DNA of 64,000 bases from Chaetoderma sp. LZ-2023a (Eukaryota; Mollusca; Caudofoveata; Chaetodermatida; Chaetodermatidae): the NCBI GenBank assembly GCA_034401795.1, contig CM067370.1, positions 105,379,387-105,443,386 on the forward strand, read 5' to 3'. Made by a program: the position numbers and the translations under genes. Under the pieces are notes generated by a model, which saw nothing but the letters and a program-made list of their open reading frames with translations, did no database searches and was not told where the DNA came from. Positions 21,166-33,477 of this stretch are shown piece by piece. How positions within the stretch are numbered: the stretch's first letter is position 1; each line of letters begins with the position of its first letter.

Positions 21166-21579
21166 CATCAAAATTGTCTTGTTGTAATTGTAATGATCAA
21201 TGCAGCTGTGAAGACTATCAAGATTTTTAGTGATGTATTTGCGTGAATTCCAAATGCCCCCCCCCCCCTTTCTCAGAGAATTGTCACAGACTAACTGTTT
21301 ACATTTAGCATTCCTCAAACAAGTATGCTTGCGGGTGTATGTTGGGTTTCACTAAAACTTGTTATGTTTTAATAATAATAATCATACATAAAACAGTGAA
21401 GTATGTAAATGTTATGCTTGTCAAGCCTGTCTGACTAAGCCTTCTTGAGAACTATGTGATGACATGTGTGCTGGCTGGGTCCTGGAGGTAGCAAGTTAGT
21501 TTTCCCTTCCTAAGTCACAGGTTTCAAGGCATTTGAACGAGAGAGGGAGGGAGGGGTCAAACGATCTTCAACCTGCATC
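21166..21579. other. No gene or repeat recognised
   Basis: Contains a C-run at 21259-21269 and an (AAT)n-like stretch near 21372. The short minus-strand frame across this area (about 89 codons) includes the C-run and looks spurious. Confidence 0.5.
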
Positions 21580-21960
21580 TCTAGCTCTGCCATGCTAATT
21601 TTTAGCTAGGCTCTACCTTCTTAGTACACTTGTTGGAATCAATTTGAAATTCTGAAACAAGAATTGTCAAAATCTAAATTTCAAGCTAACTATGCAGCTA
21701 ACTGTTGAATATTTTGTATCTAATTTGACTTGTGACAAAAATATTTTAAAATTATTCTACGGAACGTGTATTAAATTGTAAGTTACAATACATACAATTC
21801 AGTCCCTTTCGTGAGATATTATTGGCACCTTTGTGATAGAGCTACATCATTTTGATTGTAATGTCAGCTATCAAGCGACATATTTGATTATGACGTCAGA
21901 TGCTTGAGTCACAGATCAGATACCTCTATTCCTTGAGGATCACCTGACATTATGAATATG
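21580..21960. repeat. FB-C half element, diverged
   Basis: TCTAGCTCTGCCATGCT, an FB-B left half (CTAACTGTTGAATATTTTG), ACATACAATTCAG, and the TGACGTCA / TGAGTCACAGATCAGATACC block occur in the order seen in the arms at 14615-14960 and 57412-57640. Confidence 0.55.
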
Positions 21961-22802
21961 ACATTGTATGATGGAGATGACGCATGATGAAAGAACAAAT
22001 TAACGAAAACTGACGTTCGGGTTTCACTTACACGTACATGTAGCATCAAAGGAAACTTGTGTCTGGTCTGAAATGTCAAAAGTGTTCCACATTGTGCCTG
22101 CCAAACTTGTATGGGTTCATCTTAGGCTAATGGTATAAGGTGTGGCAGGTGATATAGACTAAGATTATAATAAAACTGTAAAAAATTCAGTTTGGATTAG
22201 GGTTATGATATCTTTTATAATGGCATGTATATTGCTGAACTCTGCTGCCTACAATTCAGGTCCATGCTCCATAAAAAAAGTATTTCAAAACATTTTGGAG
22301 ATGCAAAAGCAGGTTTTTGCGGCCGTATATGCTATGAACAAGTGAATCAAAAAATAACAGAACATAATCACTTGTGGATTTAGCAAAATGTTTTGAAAAG
22401 ATAATCAAACATTAGCTTTATGGAATATTTTGAAATGAAGTTGACTAATAGCGGCAGCATTTTTTCAGCTGTCGGCCAAATTAGTTTAAAAAAATTAAAA
22501 AGAATATTGCTTGTCCTCACTTTTTGAAAAATATCCCTGTCGTTATCCCAAACATTTTGAAATTGCAATCGCCTCTCACAGTCCCTCTATCTGTCATAGA
22601 TTTGTCTGTCAGCCAATTTTGTTCTCTGAAACTATTTGGTAGAATTCAACAAATAATGTAAGTTATGTGTATGAATTACAGATTGTGAGATGACATTTAT
22701 CTAGGGACCTGCCCCCAATGGGGCCAGGGTTCGGTGTCAAAAGGTCAAATATCAGAAAGATTCAATATATGTTATCTCGTCTATTCAGCCATACAGTGGA
22801 AT
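21961..22802. other. No gene; FB-B hairpin at 22424-22500 and a diverged dispersed repeat at 22265-22400
   Basis: TGGAATATTTTGAAATGAAGTTGACTAA...CGGCCAAATTAGTTT is an FB-B hairpin. The stretch 22265-22400 (CAAAACATTTTGGAGATGC, ATGAACAAGTGAATC, AGCAAAATGTTTT) recurs in diverged form at 34955-35075. Confidence 0.5.
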
Positions 22803-23046
22803 TTAACCCTTTAATGATCAAATTTGGTCAAGAAAATTTTGATATCTGCCTATTGAATGTCCATTTACAGGCCAAGAGAATACATTTCTTTAACATTGAT
22901 CACTGGAATGACTGGCTCGGTAACCGAGCCAGTAATTCCAGTGGTAAATAAAATTGTCAAAAGTTGTATTCTCTTAGCCTGTAAATGGCCATGCCACATA
23001 ACCATAACACAGGCTGTTTTGGCCAGTATGACCATTGACGGGTTAA
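22803..23046 (-). repeat. FB-A foldback element, B end left
   Basis: TTAACCCTTTAATGATCAAATTTGGTCAAG, core hairpin with loop near 22920 (TGGCTCGGTAACCGAGCCA), A-type right arm (CAGGCTGTTTTGGCCAGTATG) ending ACGGGTTAA. This is one of the longest copies (244 bp) and has TTAA at both ends. Confidence 0.9.
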
Positions 23047-23784
23047 CTGACTTTGTTGTGTCAGTTATGCACATATGATTGCAGATTATGTGATTACATT
23101 CTTTTCTTCTAGATATATATATAACACTACGGTTAGAATAACCATGTGTGTGTGTGTGTGTGTGCGTGTGCGTGTGCGTGTGGTGTGCGTGTGTGTGTGC
23201 AGTAAGTTAAGTTGCTGCTCTCTTGTCTTGTCATGATATTGTTCAGTCCACGCATTTGACCATCACTTAATTATATCCAGTATATAACCTGTTCTTAGCA
23301 TATTATCCATATAGATCTATCCATCCATCTGTTCATCCATCCACCCGTCCATCAATATAGTTTATAGATTCAATGTCAGCTGATAAAGTCATAAAAAAGG
23401 GTGTGGAATGCTATGTCAAGTTCTACTTGAGGGAGTTAAACCAAACTTGGGTGAGAGTGTGCCCTTGGAGTGATGAAGAAGTTACTTGATTTCTTGGGAA
23501 AAGTTCAAAGGTGAATATCATCGAAATGTGTCTAATTCTAAATGTCAATGGTTTTAAAGCGCATCATTTCCTCACTGGAGAATGATGTTTTCCTCGCTAT
23601 CGAATTGTTGTCTACGGTAGAAACCGAAACTGCCTTTTGTTTCCATATCAATGAGATTTTCATGTCTTTTAGATTTAAATTTCGTTGATATATTCTCTCG
23701 TGTTTTTCCCATCAACACCACTTGCACATCATAAATCTAATTTATTACGTCACTGACTATCATCTGATTTATTTTATGTTGCAG
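23047..23784. other. No exon seen; (TG)n microsatellite at 23147-23200
   Basis: The TG run is interrupted by CG steps. CCATCCATC-type simple repeats lie at 23320-23350. The final bases 23765-23784 are the pyrimidine tract and AG acceptor of liprin exon A. The exon before exon A was not found in the window. Confidence 0.6.
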
Positions 23785-23931
23785 TCTGTTGCACAAAAAG
23801 AGGACCAAGAGGAACGAATAGCTACTTTAGAAAAACGTTATTTAAATGCGCAGAGAGAATCAACATCTGTCCATGATCTTAACGATAAATTAGAATCTGA
23901 ATTGGCTTCCAAGGAATCACAACTTAAAAGT
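23785..23931 (+). CDS. Liprin-alpha: Liprin-alpha exon A
   Basis: The acceptor ...TTATGTTGCAG ends at 23784; the donor GTAAGT starts at 23932; 147 nt, 49 codons, phase 0 at both ends. It encodes [20 protein letters not shown] and continues through [20 protein letters not shown], heptad-rich coiled coil. In vertebrate liprins the matching segment reads AQKEDMEERITTLEKRYL. The charged heptads are typical of the dimerising coiled coil. No stop in frame. Confidence 0.95.
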
Positions 23932-26900
23932 GTAAGTATATACAGTCTTTATATGTACTGCATCTTTGGTTTGCTGCTTGCACAATATTGTGTTTATAGT
24001 ATCTATGTTTGAATGATTACCGTAAGTAGGCATACAACTCATCCTTGGAAGCAATGGTTTGGAAAGTGTTACTTCTTTCCCGTAAGTAATTGTATTCATG
24101 ATAGGAAGGTAGATTTTGAAAACTGTTGACATGAGTGACCGTATTGAGAGTTTTGTCTTTTTGACGACATCTTCTGTCCATGCCACTCGTTTGTACCTAA
24201 TCAATATAACATTATGACATTCTATTGCTCAAACCTTTCATCTTTCATCTCAGCAATCCCATTATCTCAATTTCAAGGTAACCTTACAGGTTTGCTATTG
24301 GAAAATTTGAAATAATTTAACAAATGTTTTGTGGTCTTCCATTTCAATTAGCATCTGGTGCCTGCGAATCGATCGCTGCGCTGCACACCCAATTATAACT
24401 ATACTGTTGAAACTTTGTGTATAAAATATTACAATTTGTTAATTAAATAATTAAAGTTGGCACGGCCAGATATTGTGTTTAAACAGGTTCCTAAATATCT
24501 GATTGTCATGTCTACCTCGGGCGTGTAATTTGTCATGAAGAAGATAGTTAGCACTGCATGTATGTGTTATTCCAATATTGATCTATCATTCATGTTAGAT
24601 AATATGGACACAGATATAGCAATGCCCAGAACGAACAGACATTTTCTGACACCTACAGAATTTATGTCTCGTATAATACATTAATAATTGATTTCATTAA
24701 CGCTTGGTCTGCAATTTAATGAGACAGAATTCCAGAAGGGTTGTTCGTTTGCATGTTTCGTGGTGATAAAATTATTTGGACGATCAAATATTTCATTTGC
24801 AACTCACATCTAGTATAAGGCTCTGCCTCTGCCTGCCTGTCTATCAATTGTCTGTCTGTGTGTCTGTCTGTCTGTCTGTCTGTCTGCCTGTCTTTCAATT
24901 GTCTGTCAGTCTGTCGAATTGTCTGTCAGTCTGCACCGAGTGCCATGTATGTTTGAAAACTTATTTCATCCTTCAATGTACTGGTTAGATTCATTTTACT
25001 CTGATGTGTAGGCTGACTAGATTCCCATAAGTTGAAAAGGTTTTTATGACCAATTAAATGCACTCTGATGACCTGGCACAACTGCTGGATGTTGCTGAAG
25101 TACTCAATAGACATATTGGCGACCTTTCCCATTGATGACATTTCAGCATTTCAAAATGATATGTCCTTTCACCTAAAATGACTTACTTCTCACTCACTCT
25201 CAGTGTCTTAATACATAGCTGTCCTTCCCTGAAAGAAATGGACAAAATTGTTTAAAACTATTTGCCTTATATTAAACACACATATTTATATGTATTACTG
25301 ACTAAGCACTTCACAAATTGTTTCTTTGCAACAATTTCCCCGAAATATAGCCCCTCACCGATTGAAAGATAGATGGATATTGCTTTGTGATCCTGCTTTG
25401 TGTCATATATACAGTGTCCAGTCGAGTAAAATGTAGAGCTCGCTAAATGATCATGACTGATATGAAATTAACTATATTACATGGTTAGACAGGTAGTACA
25501 AATATTGAAACTGTTAATTCACATTGTGTCGCAAATGGAAAATCATGTCTAAAATTGTGAAGAAAAGTGTAGGCCGGCTACATAGGTAAATATTAGACAT
25601 GCAAGGGATTTAAGTGAAGCTTGTTTTGTAGATGGTGGTCCGCTAATTACAGATTGTATAATTGTATTATCACCAGAGGGGGATAATTAATAAATCAATT
25701 CATAACGAGAAATATGGCAAATATCATGAATTGAACTATGTATGCACAAAATTTGAGTTTGATATTAGGAATTAACTGTTTTATCCCTGGATCCCCCATA
25801 CCTAGCTTTCAGCTGTGGCTCCCGTAGGCTAATTTGCTGAATGATTTGAAATCAATCTGACTGAAAAATGCTGCTGGCTCAAAAGATTCAGCGAGATAGA
25901 TGTTTCAAAAAGTGGGTGTGCAATGTACATACAGTTGTGATGTAGGCGGCTTTGTCAAAAATGTAAAAAGATGTGACTGACTGATCGACTTACACAACAG
26001 TATAGCTCATAAATTATTAATAAGTTAACCTGTTTCCCAAGCAAATACAGAAACATATTAGATAGCTCAATTTTGAATATGTTGCCCTTAATTTGATTGT
26101 AAGCCATTGCTGCCTTAGGCAATGGCTTCCGATCAAGTTTAAAGGCCAACATATTCAACAGTACATTTTTATTAGCTCACCTGGTCATCTGTCCGTCCGT
26201 CAAATCGCATCTCATTTATGCTTTAACTGATTTCAACCAAATTGGGCTGGAAGGATGGTGGTAGGCTCCAGAACTGTATTCAGAATTTTGATTGGTCAAT
26301 TTTTTTGGCAGCCATCTTGGATTTTGCGAAAACTTTCCGGAAATCATTTAAAACAATACTCCGCCAATATAAATTGTCCGACTTCAACGAAACTTGAGTG
26401 GACTAATTCTATACTGGTAGGCTTCAACACTTACAAGAATTTTGATTGGTCAATATTTTTGCCAGCCATCTCACACTAAATATCATTTCTACTAAATTCC
26501 TACTAAATTTCTACTAAATTTTATTTTGAATTTTGATTTTATGCCTTGTTACTGCTGAATTTAAAGTATTATATCTGTTCAAATGCTTTAGATCAAATGC
26601 TAATGGTCCAGGTGAGTGTTAAGGCCCTTGCGCCTCTTGTTTTGGAAACATGTTCAGTTATTTCTTAGCTGTACTGTAGTTGTCTTAGCTGTACTGTAGT
26701 TACGAGTGGGGATGATATTTTTTTATTTATCATCTATAATTAAGCATTCTGATTTGTTGACAGAGTGAAGAAAAGAATCGTAATGTACAGGAACGAGTGG
26801 AGCTCGCTGAACAAAAGCTACAACAATCATTAAAAAAGGCTGAAGCCTTGCCTACTGTGGAGGCCGAGCTTGCTCAGCGCATGGCCGCGCTGAATCAGGT

Positions 26901-29900
26901 GACCTCAACGGTAAAGTGCGGCAGGGAAGTGTTGTCTGTATTTTATAGTCTTCATGTTGTGACTAAAAATCTCTTTAGTAAAAAATCTTGGCCATACCTA
27001 TACTTGCTGTGATAGTACTGGTACTTTATCAAATCTAGAACTCTTTTGACCTTCTTTGGCCAAGCAATTTTCTGTTGTGTACTCTCTCTATTAGCTGAAT
27101 GCATTTGAAATGTTGATCATTAGTTGTACTTGTAGATTGCCCAAAACATAGTATATAGACAAGTGTAGTAGCAAATTAGTGTGTCATGGTTAGCAGTAGC
27201 TAGGAGTCATTTTGTATCCGTAAACCGAATATATAAATAAGAATGTATTGCCAAGTCAATAGCCTACCCATTGAGGATGCAGTAGGGTGAAAATAGCATC
27301 ATTCTCCTTGAATATTGTCAGTTTCTATCACATTTAGCATGTTCCAAACTTGGTACAGAAAGATAACAGCAGAATTGTCTATTATTCTGCTAATAACCAT
27401 TTAACCCTCAAATTCATTACAGAAAATCTAAATTTTCTAATAAAAATTTCCATTTGCAGATGAAGAGATTATTTTTTGAGAATTGGTCGGTGGGATAACG
27501 GTGGTTCAGTTATCGAGCCAGTTTTTCCAATGGTAAAAATAGCCTTCTTTTGGTCTGCAAATAGACATTTCCCAAGACCACTGCAGAAGTTGTTTTGTCC
27601 AGCTTGGGTGTTACAGGGTTAAATGGCTGAATGAAGACAAAGCATTTTGAGATATTGTGCCATATGTTGTTGTGCTGTTTTGACCACCATCACTGATACC
27701 CCCCAGTGAATTGCACCGCCTAGTTTGCCACCAACCACCTTTTTATCAAATACATGTATCTATTATAGCACACTTTTAATCATATCATCCGTTATTACCC
27801 ACAACAAATATTGCATGTTTCCACATGTTTGTCATAGAAATTTGTTTCATTATAAATACCCAAACACGTGTTTATAAGTCTGAGTTTGAGTGAATGAGGT
27901 TGTTGACTAAGGCTGTAACTGCATTCAGTCAAATGGCATTGAAAACGATCAGCAGAAGTATTTTAAAGCTACAATATGGTGTAAGTTACAGTTATAGTAC
28001 CGTACTTACAGTTGATGAAATGTATTAGTTCTATGGTGCAATTAAATGTTCCTCATTGCAACACGTACTTGACATACCTGTGCTATCACCTGGCTCCTGA
28101 ATTTAGTTAGTCATTTGAACTATCTGCATTGGCTTTTCATCTCTGATGTCCTGCTACTTCAAATTCAAAGCCATGTAAGCTGATGAATATTTTGAAACTC
28201 ACTTGACTAGATGCTGGCAGTGCTTTAATCAAATATTTAGCAGAATATTTCTTGTCTTAGTTTGTGTTGTTTCTAGTACTGGAAAGGGTGAATGTATTCT
28301 TGTTTAAATGTCTACCCGTTTTCTATTTGTATGAATATAGAACATCCTATTTAGCCATGCATATTTTCTTTGTGGTGAATGTGTAACCAACCCTTGATCA
28401 CCTCTGCACCATGTAGAGCACTGTACTCTGTATTTAGTGGCTTGCACTGGTCATCAATGATTGTGGTTTAAATATTTCTGCAATTGGATGTAAGAGCTTA
28501 AGTTTATTAGGTACAAACATAATTTTAAATTTATTCGACTACAGTGATGGTCAAGTAACTCAGGAAAGCAAGTGGTTGATAACATTGAAATATTACTTTT
28601 AACGCAATTTTTATTTATATATTTAAAATCATTTATTTGCCTATCCTGATTGAACATATTTAACTAGAAAAACTTTCAAGAATGTGTAACATCTTTACCC
28701 ATTCAAACCTCTCCCTCCCGTTCAGTTACTTAACAAGAATTCTGGCCTTTATCATAGCATGTTTATAATATGGTATATAACTATATATATAGCTGTATAA
28801 ATAGGTACAGTACAGTGCTATCCTGTGCATATTGACATGTTCTGCTGCTTCCTTACATCATATACCCAGCATCCATCCCACCACTGTATTTCTATGGTCT
28901 CTCATTGTAGGAATGCATGCTATTGATAGGTTTGACACACTATGGTTGAGACTTAGCGGTCTTGTCAGAAATGTTAAAAAAATGACAGACACCGTGACAG
29001 ATCTTTTTAATTGATTATGGTCCTACCAGCCATTGGTGACTATCGTGACAATTGTTTCCAGACTATAACTCTGTTACCGTTTGTCAGATCAGTATGGAAT
29101 GTAATATGCAGATTGGACTAGGTCTGAGGGAGAAAGCTATCGAAAGCAACGATGATCCAAAATACAATATAACCTCTAGCCACCTTCGGCCATCTGGAAA
29201 ATCATTTTCCCAATGATAACTCTGCTATTATTTGTGGGATGTGTTTGAAACTTCATAGGTTCATTGGACGAGCTCTGAGGAAGAAACTTAGCAAAATCAA
29301 TGACGATCCGAAGTCCAATATGGTCAGCTGTCAGACAGCCATTTTGAAATACTGATTCCTGATCATAACATGTGTTCAGTATTCATCTGAAATTTGTATT
29401 CAAATATTTGTATACTTATTCGAACACATAGTCAAACATATTTCTATTTTTCAGATGACTGGGTAATAGAAACAAAATATATTTCGTAAGAGTTGAGACA
29501 GGACGTCTTTTGTTGGGGGAAATTACATTTAACACTTTGACACCATAGGTCCTAAAGCGTGCTGCTAGACAACTGCCAAGTTTCAAGTCATTCCTTTAAA
29601 AATTAGATTAGAATGTAGTTTGTATGTTGCTACCATGCATTTCCTACAGGGAAACATGATAGGATGAAATCAATTTTGGTTGCCATTTTGAAATTTCTAT
29701 GTGGTTTCAACTGTTCCGGGTAATGGGAGTTCATTTCTGTCTGAAACAAAAACAGATAATTTTGAGAAAGATGTGGTGCTTGGGCACCAGTATCAGTTTT
29801 ATGATGCCCATTGGACGTGGGCGAATATGGGGAGTGCATTTTTGCTAAAGTCGACAACTGGCATATCTTTAATCTGACCGTGACACTAAGAATATGAGCC

Positions 29901-32900
29901 TGCTCCTTGGGATCGCAAGAACAAGATACTGGCCAAGTTTGGTGATGATTGGTTAAAAACTGTGGGCATAGTCACCATTTAAACATTTTCCTTAAGGATG
30001 TGACCAGATATTAACTGTAACAGATGTAACGGGTACGATGGGGACATTTTCTAATGTCCATTGCAATTTTCAGGCCAATGGAAGTTTTGTTTCTGGCAAA
30101 ATGAACACTGGTAATTTTTACCCTTAGGGGCTGGGTGACCATGACCTTTGACCCCAACTCATTACGCATTTTAGGACCCCAATAGTAGTCGAACCCAAGG
30201 AGAAAGAATAGGTGTAGTCACAAGTCAAATATCCATCCTAAAAATTCCCATACATTTCCCAAGTATCTCAAAGATCATTGCATGAATGGATCAAACTTAA
30301 AATTAATAGCAAATCAAGTCAATAAGATATAGAAGTTGGCCCAATTTCAAGTTGATCAGACTAAACAACATTTTGGGTGGCGATTTTGATTTTCAATGTA
30401 ATGCAAGACAATTTTGTCATTTTTCCCTAGATATTCCAATATGGGTGTGTTATGCATTTTATTGATCTACTTGAATGAATATTTATTACTGGGGCCGAAC
30501 ACTAATAACTGCTACTGTTTGCTACATAGAGTGAAATTGACGATGTTTAACAATTTCCCCTCCCCCCCCCCTTTGATGGCGGATGCAACTGTCATCTTGT
30601 ACCCCCCTGTACATGTACAACGGTATCGGATTACTTGCATTACAATCAATTTGCACATGTGCACACTCACGCACACGCACGCATGTGCAGGACGGCGTAA
30701 TCCCCACTTTTCTTGGAAAATGGGAATAATTAAATGGATCATGCTATGAATCTGTAAATTAAACATTTCTTCAATTAAATCCTACCGCAAATCCACGCTA
30801 TGAATCATCAGATTGCTATTCTAGTAGGCCCCTATACCTATAAAGACTTTCCAAAAATTTAAAGAATTATAAAGTCAAACGTTATTGAAAGTTACCAGGA
30901 ATCATTGCGCTGGACATGAATGACCGTAGTATGAAATATCAAAAGACACTTTAGAGTGGGTGAATTAGTTTTTTTAACAAGAAGTCAGTAGTGATTATAT
31001 TAAGTCACATTTCAAATGCATTTAGCTAAATACGGTTAGAGATTATGCCTCAAAATTGATAAAAACAAGAAACTATGAAATTATCATTTAAAGAATGACA
31101 TAGCTAGATGTTGACAACCTCCCTGTAGCACCAGCCGCATGCCTTCTTTATATTCAAGTCTTCATATATTAATTACCTAGCCAGCCTTCGCTCAGATTTG
31201 CCAGGGGAGACCACTCATGGTTATAGTAATTGCTAATTTATCGACAAAAGAGTATTTTTGAAAACTTACCATTTATGGTTGGCTCAGTGCAAACAAGCTG
31301 TTTCAGTGGTAAGTCTTTTAAAATATTGTCTTTGCCTATGGATGTATAGCTTTCTATAGCTGTGCGTTAGCTCCCTTGTCAATATTGTTTGAGGGGCGGT
31401 TATATCTGTTCTTACACACACTATGTTATCTATCTATCTATTCATGAACTCACCATGTAGCATTTTAAGAGTTCATATGATGCATGATTTGTGTAAATAA
31501 TTCATTAATATTTAACCCTTTCATCCAGAAATTCAAAATAATTGAATTTTTAAACCAACTTTGTAGTTAATAAGATGTTGAATATTTTTAAAGTATTGAA
31601 TTTGGCTAAAATCTGTTGCTGCCTTAAGCAGTAGCAGCTATTAGCCAAATTACTTTCAAAATATTTTGCGGAACATCCCTTCGGCACATCTGGTCTCTGG
31701 TATTGCAGGTTATTTACACCCCTATTCAGAATATTTATGTACAGGTAAGGTTTTAGGAAATATTCTAGTATTATTTACAAAAATTCTGTGATCTAATTAA
31801 TTTTATGTGCTACCATACTGAATATATATATATTGTTTTAATACCTTAGTTTTAAAGTTTAAAAAGTTATGCATATATTGTGTAATTGCTATTGGAGTCA
31901 CATCTCACAGAATACGTATTTCTATATGATGCTGTTCATAATAAATATCTATACTTTCAAATCTGCCCGATATCAACTGTTGGCTTTAAGGGAGTTAAGC
32001 TGATCTCAGACAGGCACCCAAAGCCAGTTCCTATGTATGTCAACCAACCTGTGTTAACGATTTGACCCTTACATGATGTACTGGTAGAAAATATTCTGTT
32101 AAATATTTTGAAACTAATTTTACTGGGAGCTGTTAGGCTCCAGTCAAATTAGTTTCAAAATATCCAGCAGCTTTCCCGTATAGCTGTCGTGAAATTGAGG
32201 CACTGGAATTGCAAGGGTTAAATGGTTAAAGCATTGAGACAGCACCTGTGTTTACTGTCTACCTTTTGTCATTTCTGAATCTATAGGCATGATTTGCTGT
32301 GTTTAACCCTTTAGCCCTCAAATTTGTTCAAGAAATTGTGAATCTTATCATAGAAACTGTCCAGATCCAGGCCAGGAGGCTATTAAAAAATTTTTTCACT
32401 GCAATGACGGTTCAAATATCGAGCCAGTCATTCATTCCACTGGTAAATTTTCAAAAAATAGCCTTGTTGTTCAAATGGACATTTCTCAGGATCACTGCAA
32501 AAGCCATTTTTGGCCCGCTTGATTGTTAAAGGGTTAAATCAAGATTATTGCATTTAATTTCAAAATTTTGTAAGAATTCACCTTTGTTCGTTTGTTCGTT
32601 CATTAATTCATTCATTATATATTTAGGCCGAAGAGAGGCATGGCTCTGCAGAGGAACGCGTCAGGCAAGTGGAATCAAAATTGACTGATAAAGACTCTGA
32701 ATTGCAACGGGTAAGACCACTAATACTTTTCATTTTATGTTCAAGATCTAATATGTAGCGTGTGGACAACATAATGTAACTATAACTGCGAGAGAATGTC
32801 GAAGTTTTGTGCCAATATAGAACAAAAACCTCATCTGTTACCACGGAGGAACTTTGGCAAATTATTTAATAGAAAGTAATCACTTGGGCCAGGTCTGGAG

Positions 32901-33419
32901 AATATGTGGGATGAGGCAAGAGTTCATATCCACATTCTTGTGCATTATCCATTGTAACATTGGAGGTGTCACCGTGTGGATTGGTGCATTCTCCTGGATG
33001 AGCATACCTTGCATAATTTTCCCACACCATTTCTGCTTGATTGATTCCCCCAATTTCCGAATACGGTCAGTGTGTATGTAGTATTTGCCTGTGATGGTGG
33101 TTCCACGATCATTATGAATGATTCCTCGGCTGATCCAGCATACTGTAGTGTAATTTCAATCCGCTTGGTTGACCGAGTTGCTTTGAATTTCTTTGTGGGG
33201 GGGAGCCCTCCTGTAATCATCCACTCCATGGACTCTTGTTTGGATTCAAGGCTGTAGTGGTAGATCCAGTACTCGTCACATGCTAGTAATCTTGAATAAA
33301 TGTTCTCAGCATTTGCATTGGACCCAATATGAAAACCCTTGCTGATAGTCATTCTGGTCAGCTTCATCCCTGGTGTGAGCATTCTTGCTACCCGTCTGTC
33401 ACCTACCATTGACATGTGC

Positions 33420-33477
<58 letters not shown>

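Noticed and set aside
4500-23784. Upstream liprin-alpha exons
   Set aside because: I looked for the coiled-coil segment expected before SVAQKED and found no candidate with splice sites; it may lie before the window or have been missed by eye.
24716-24988. Frames rich in Thr-Asp-Arg-Gln or Cys-Leu-Ser-Val repeats
   Set aside because: They are translations of the (CTGT)n simple repeat on the two strands.
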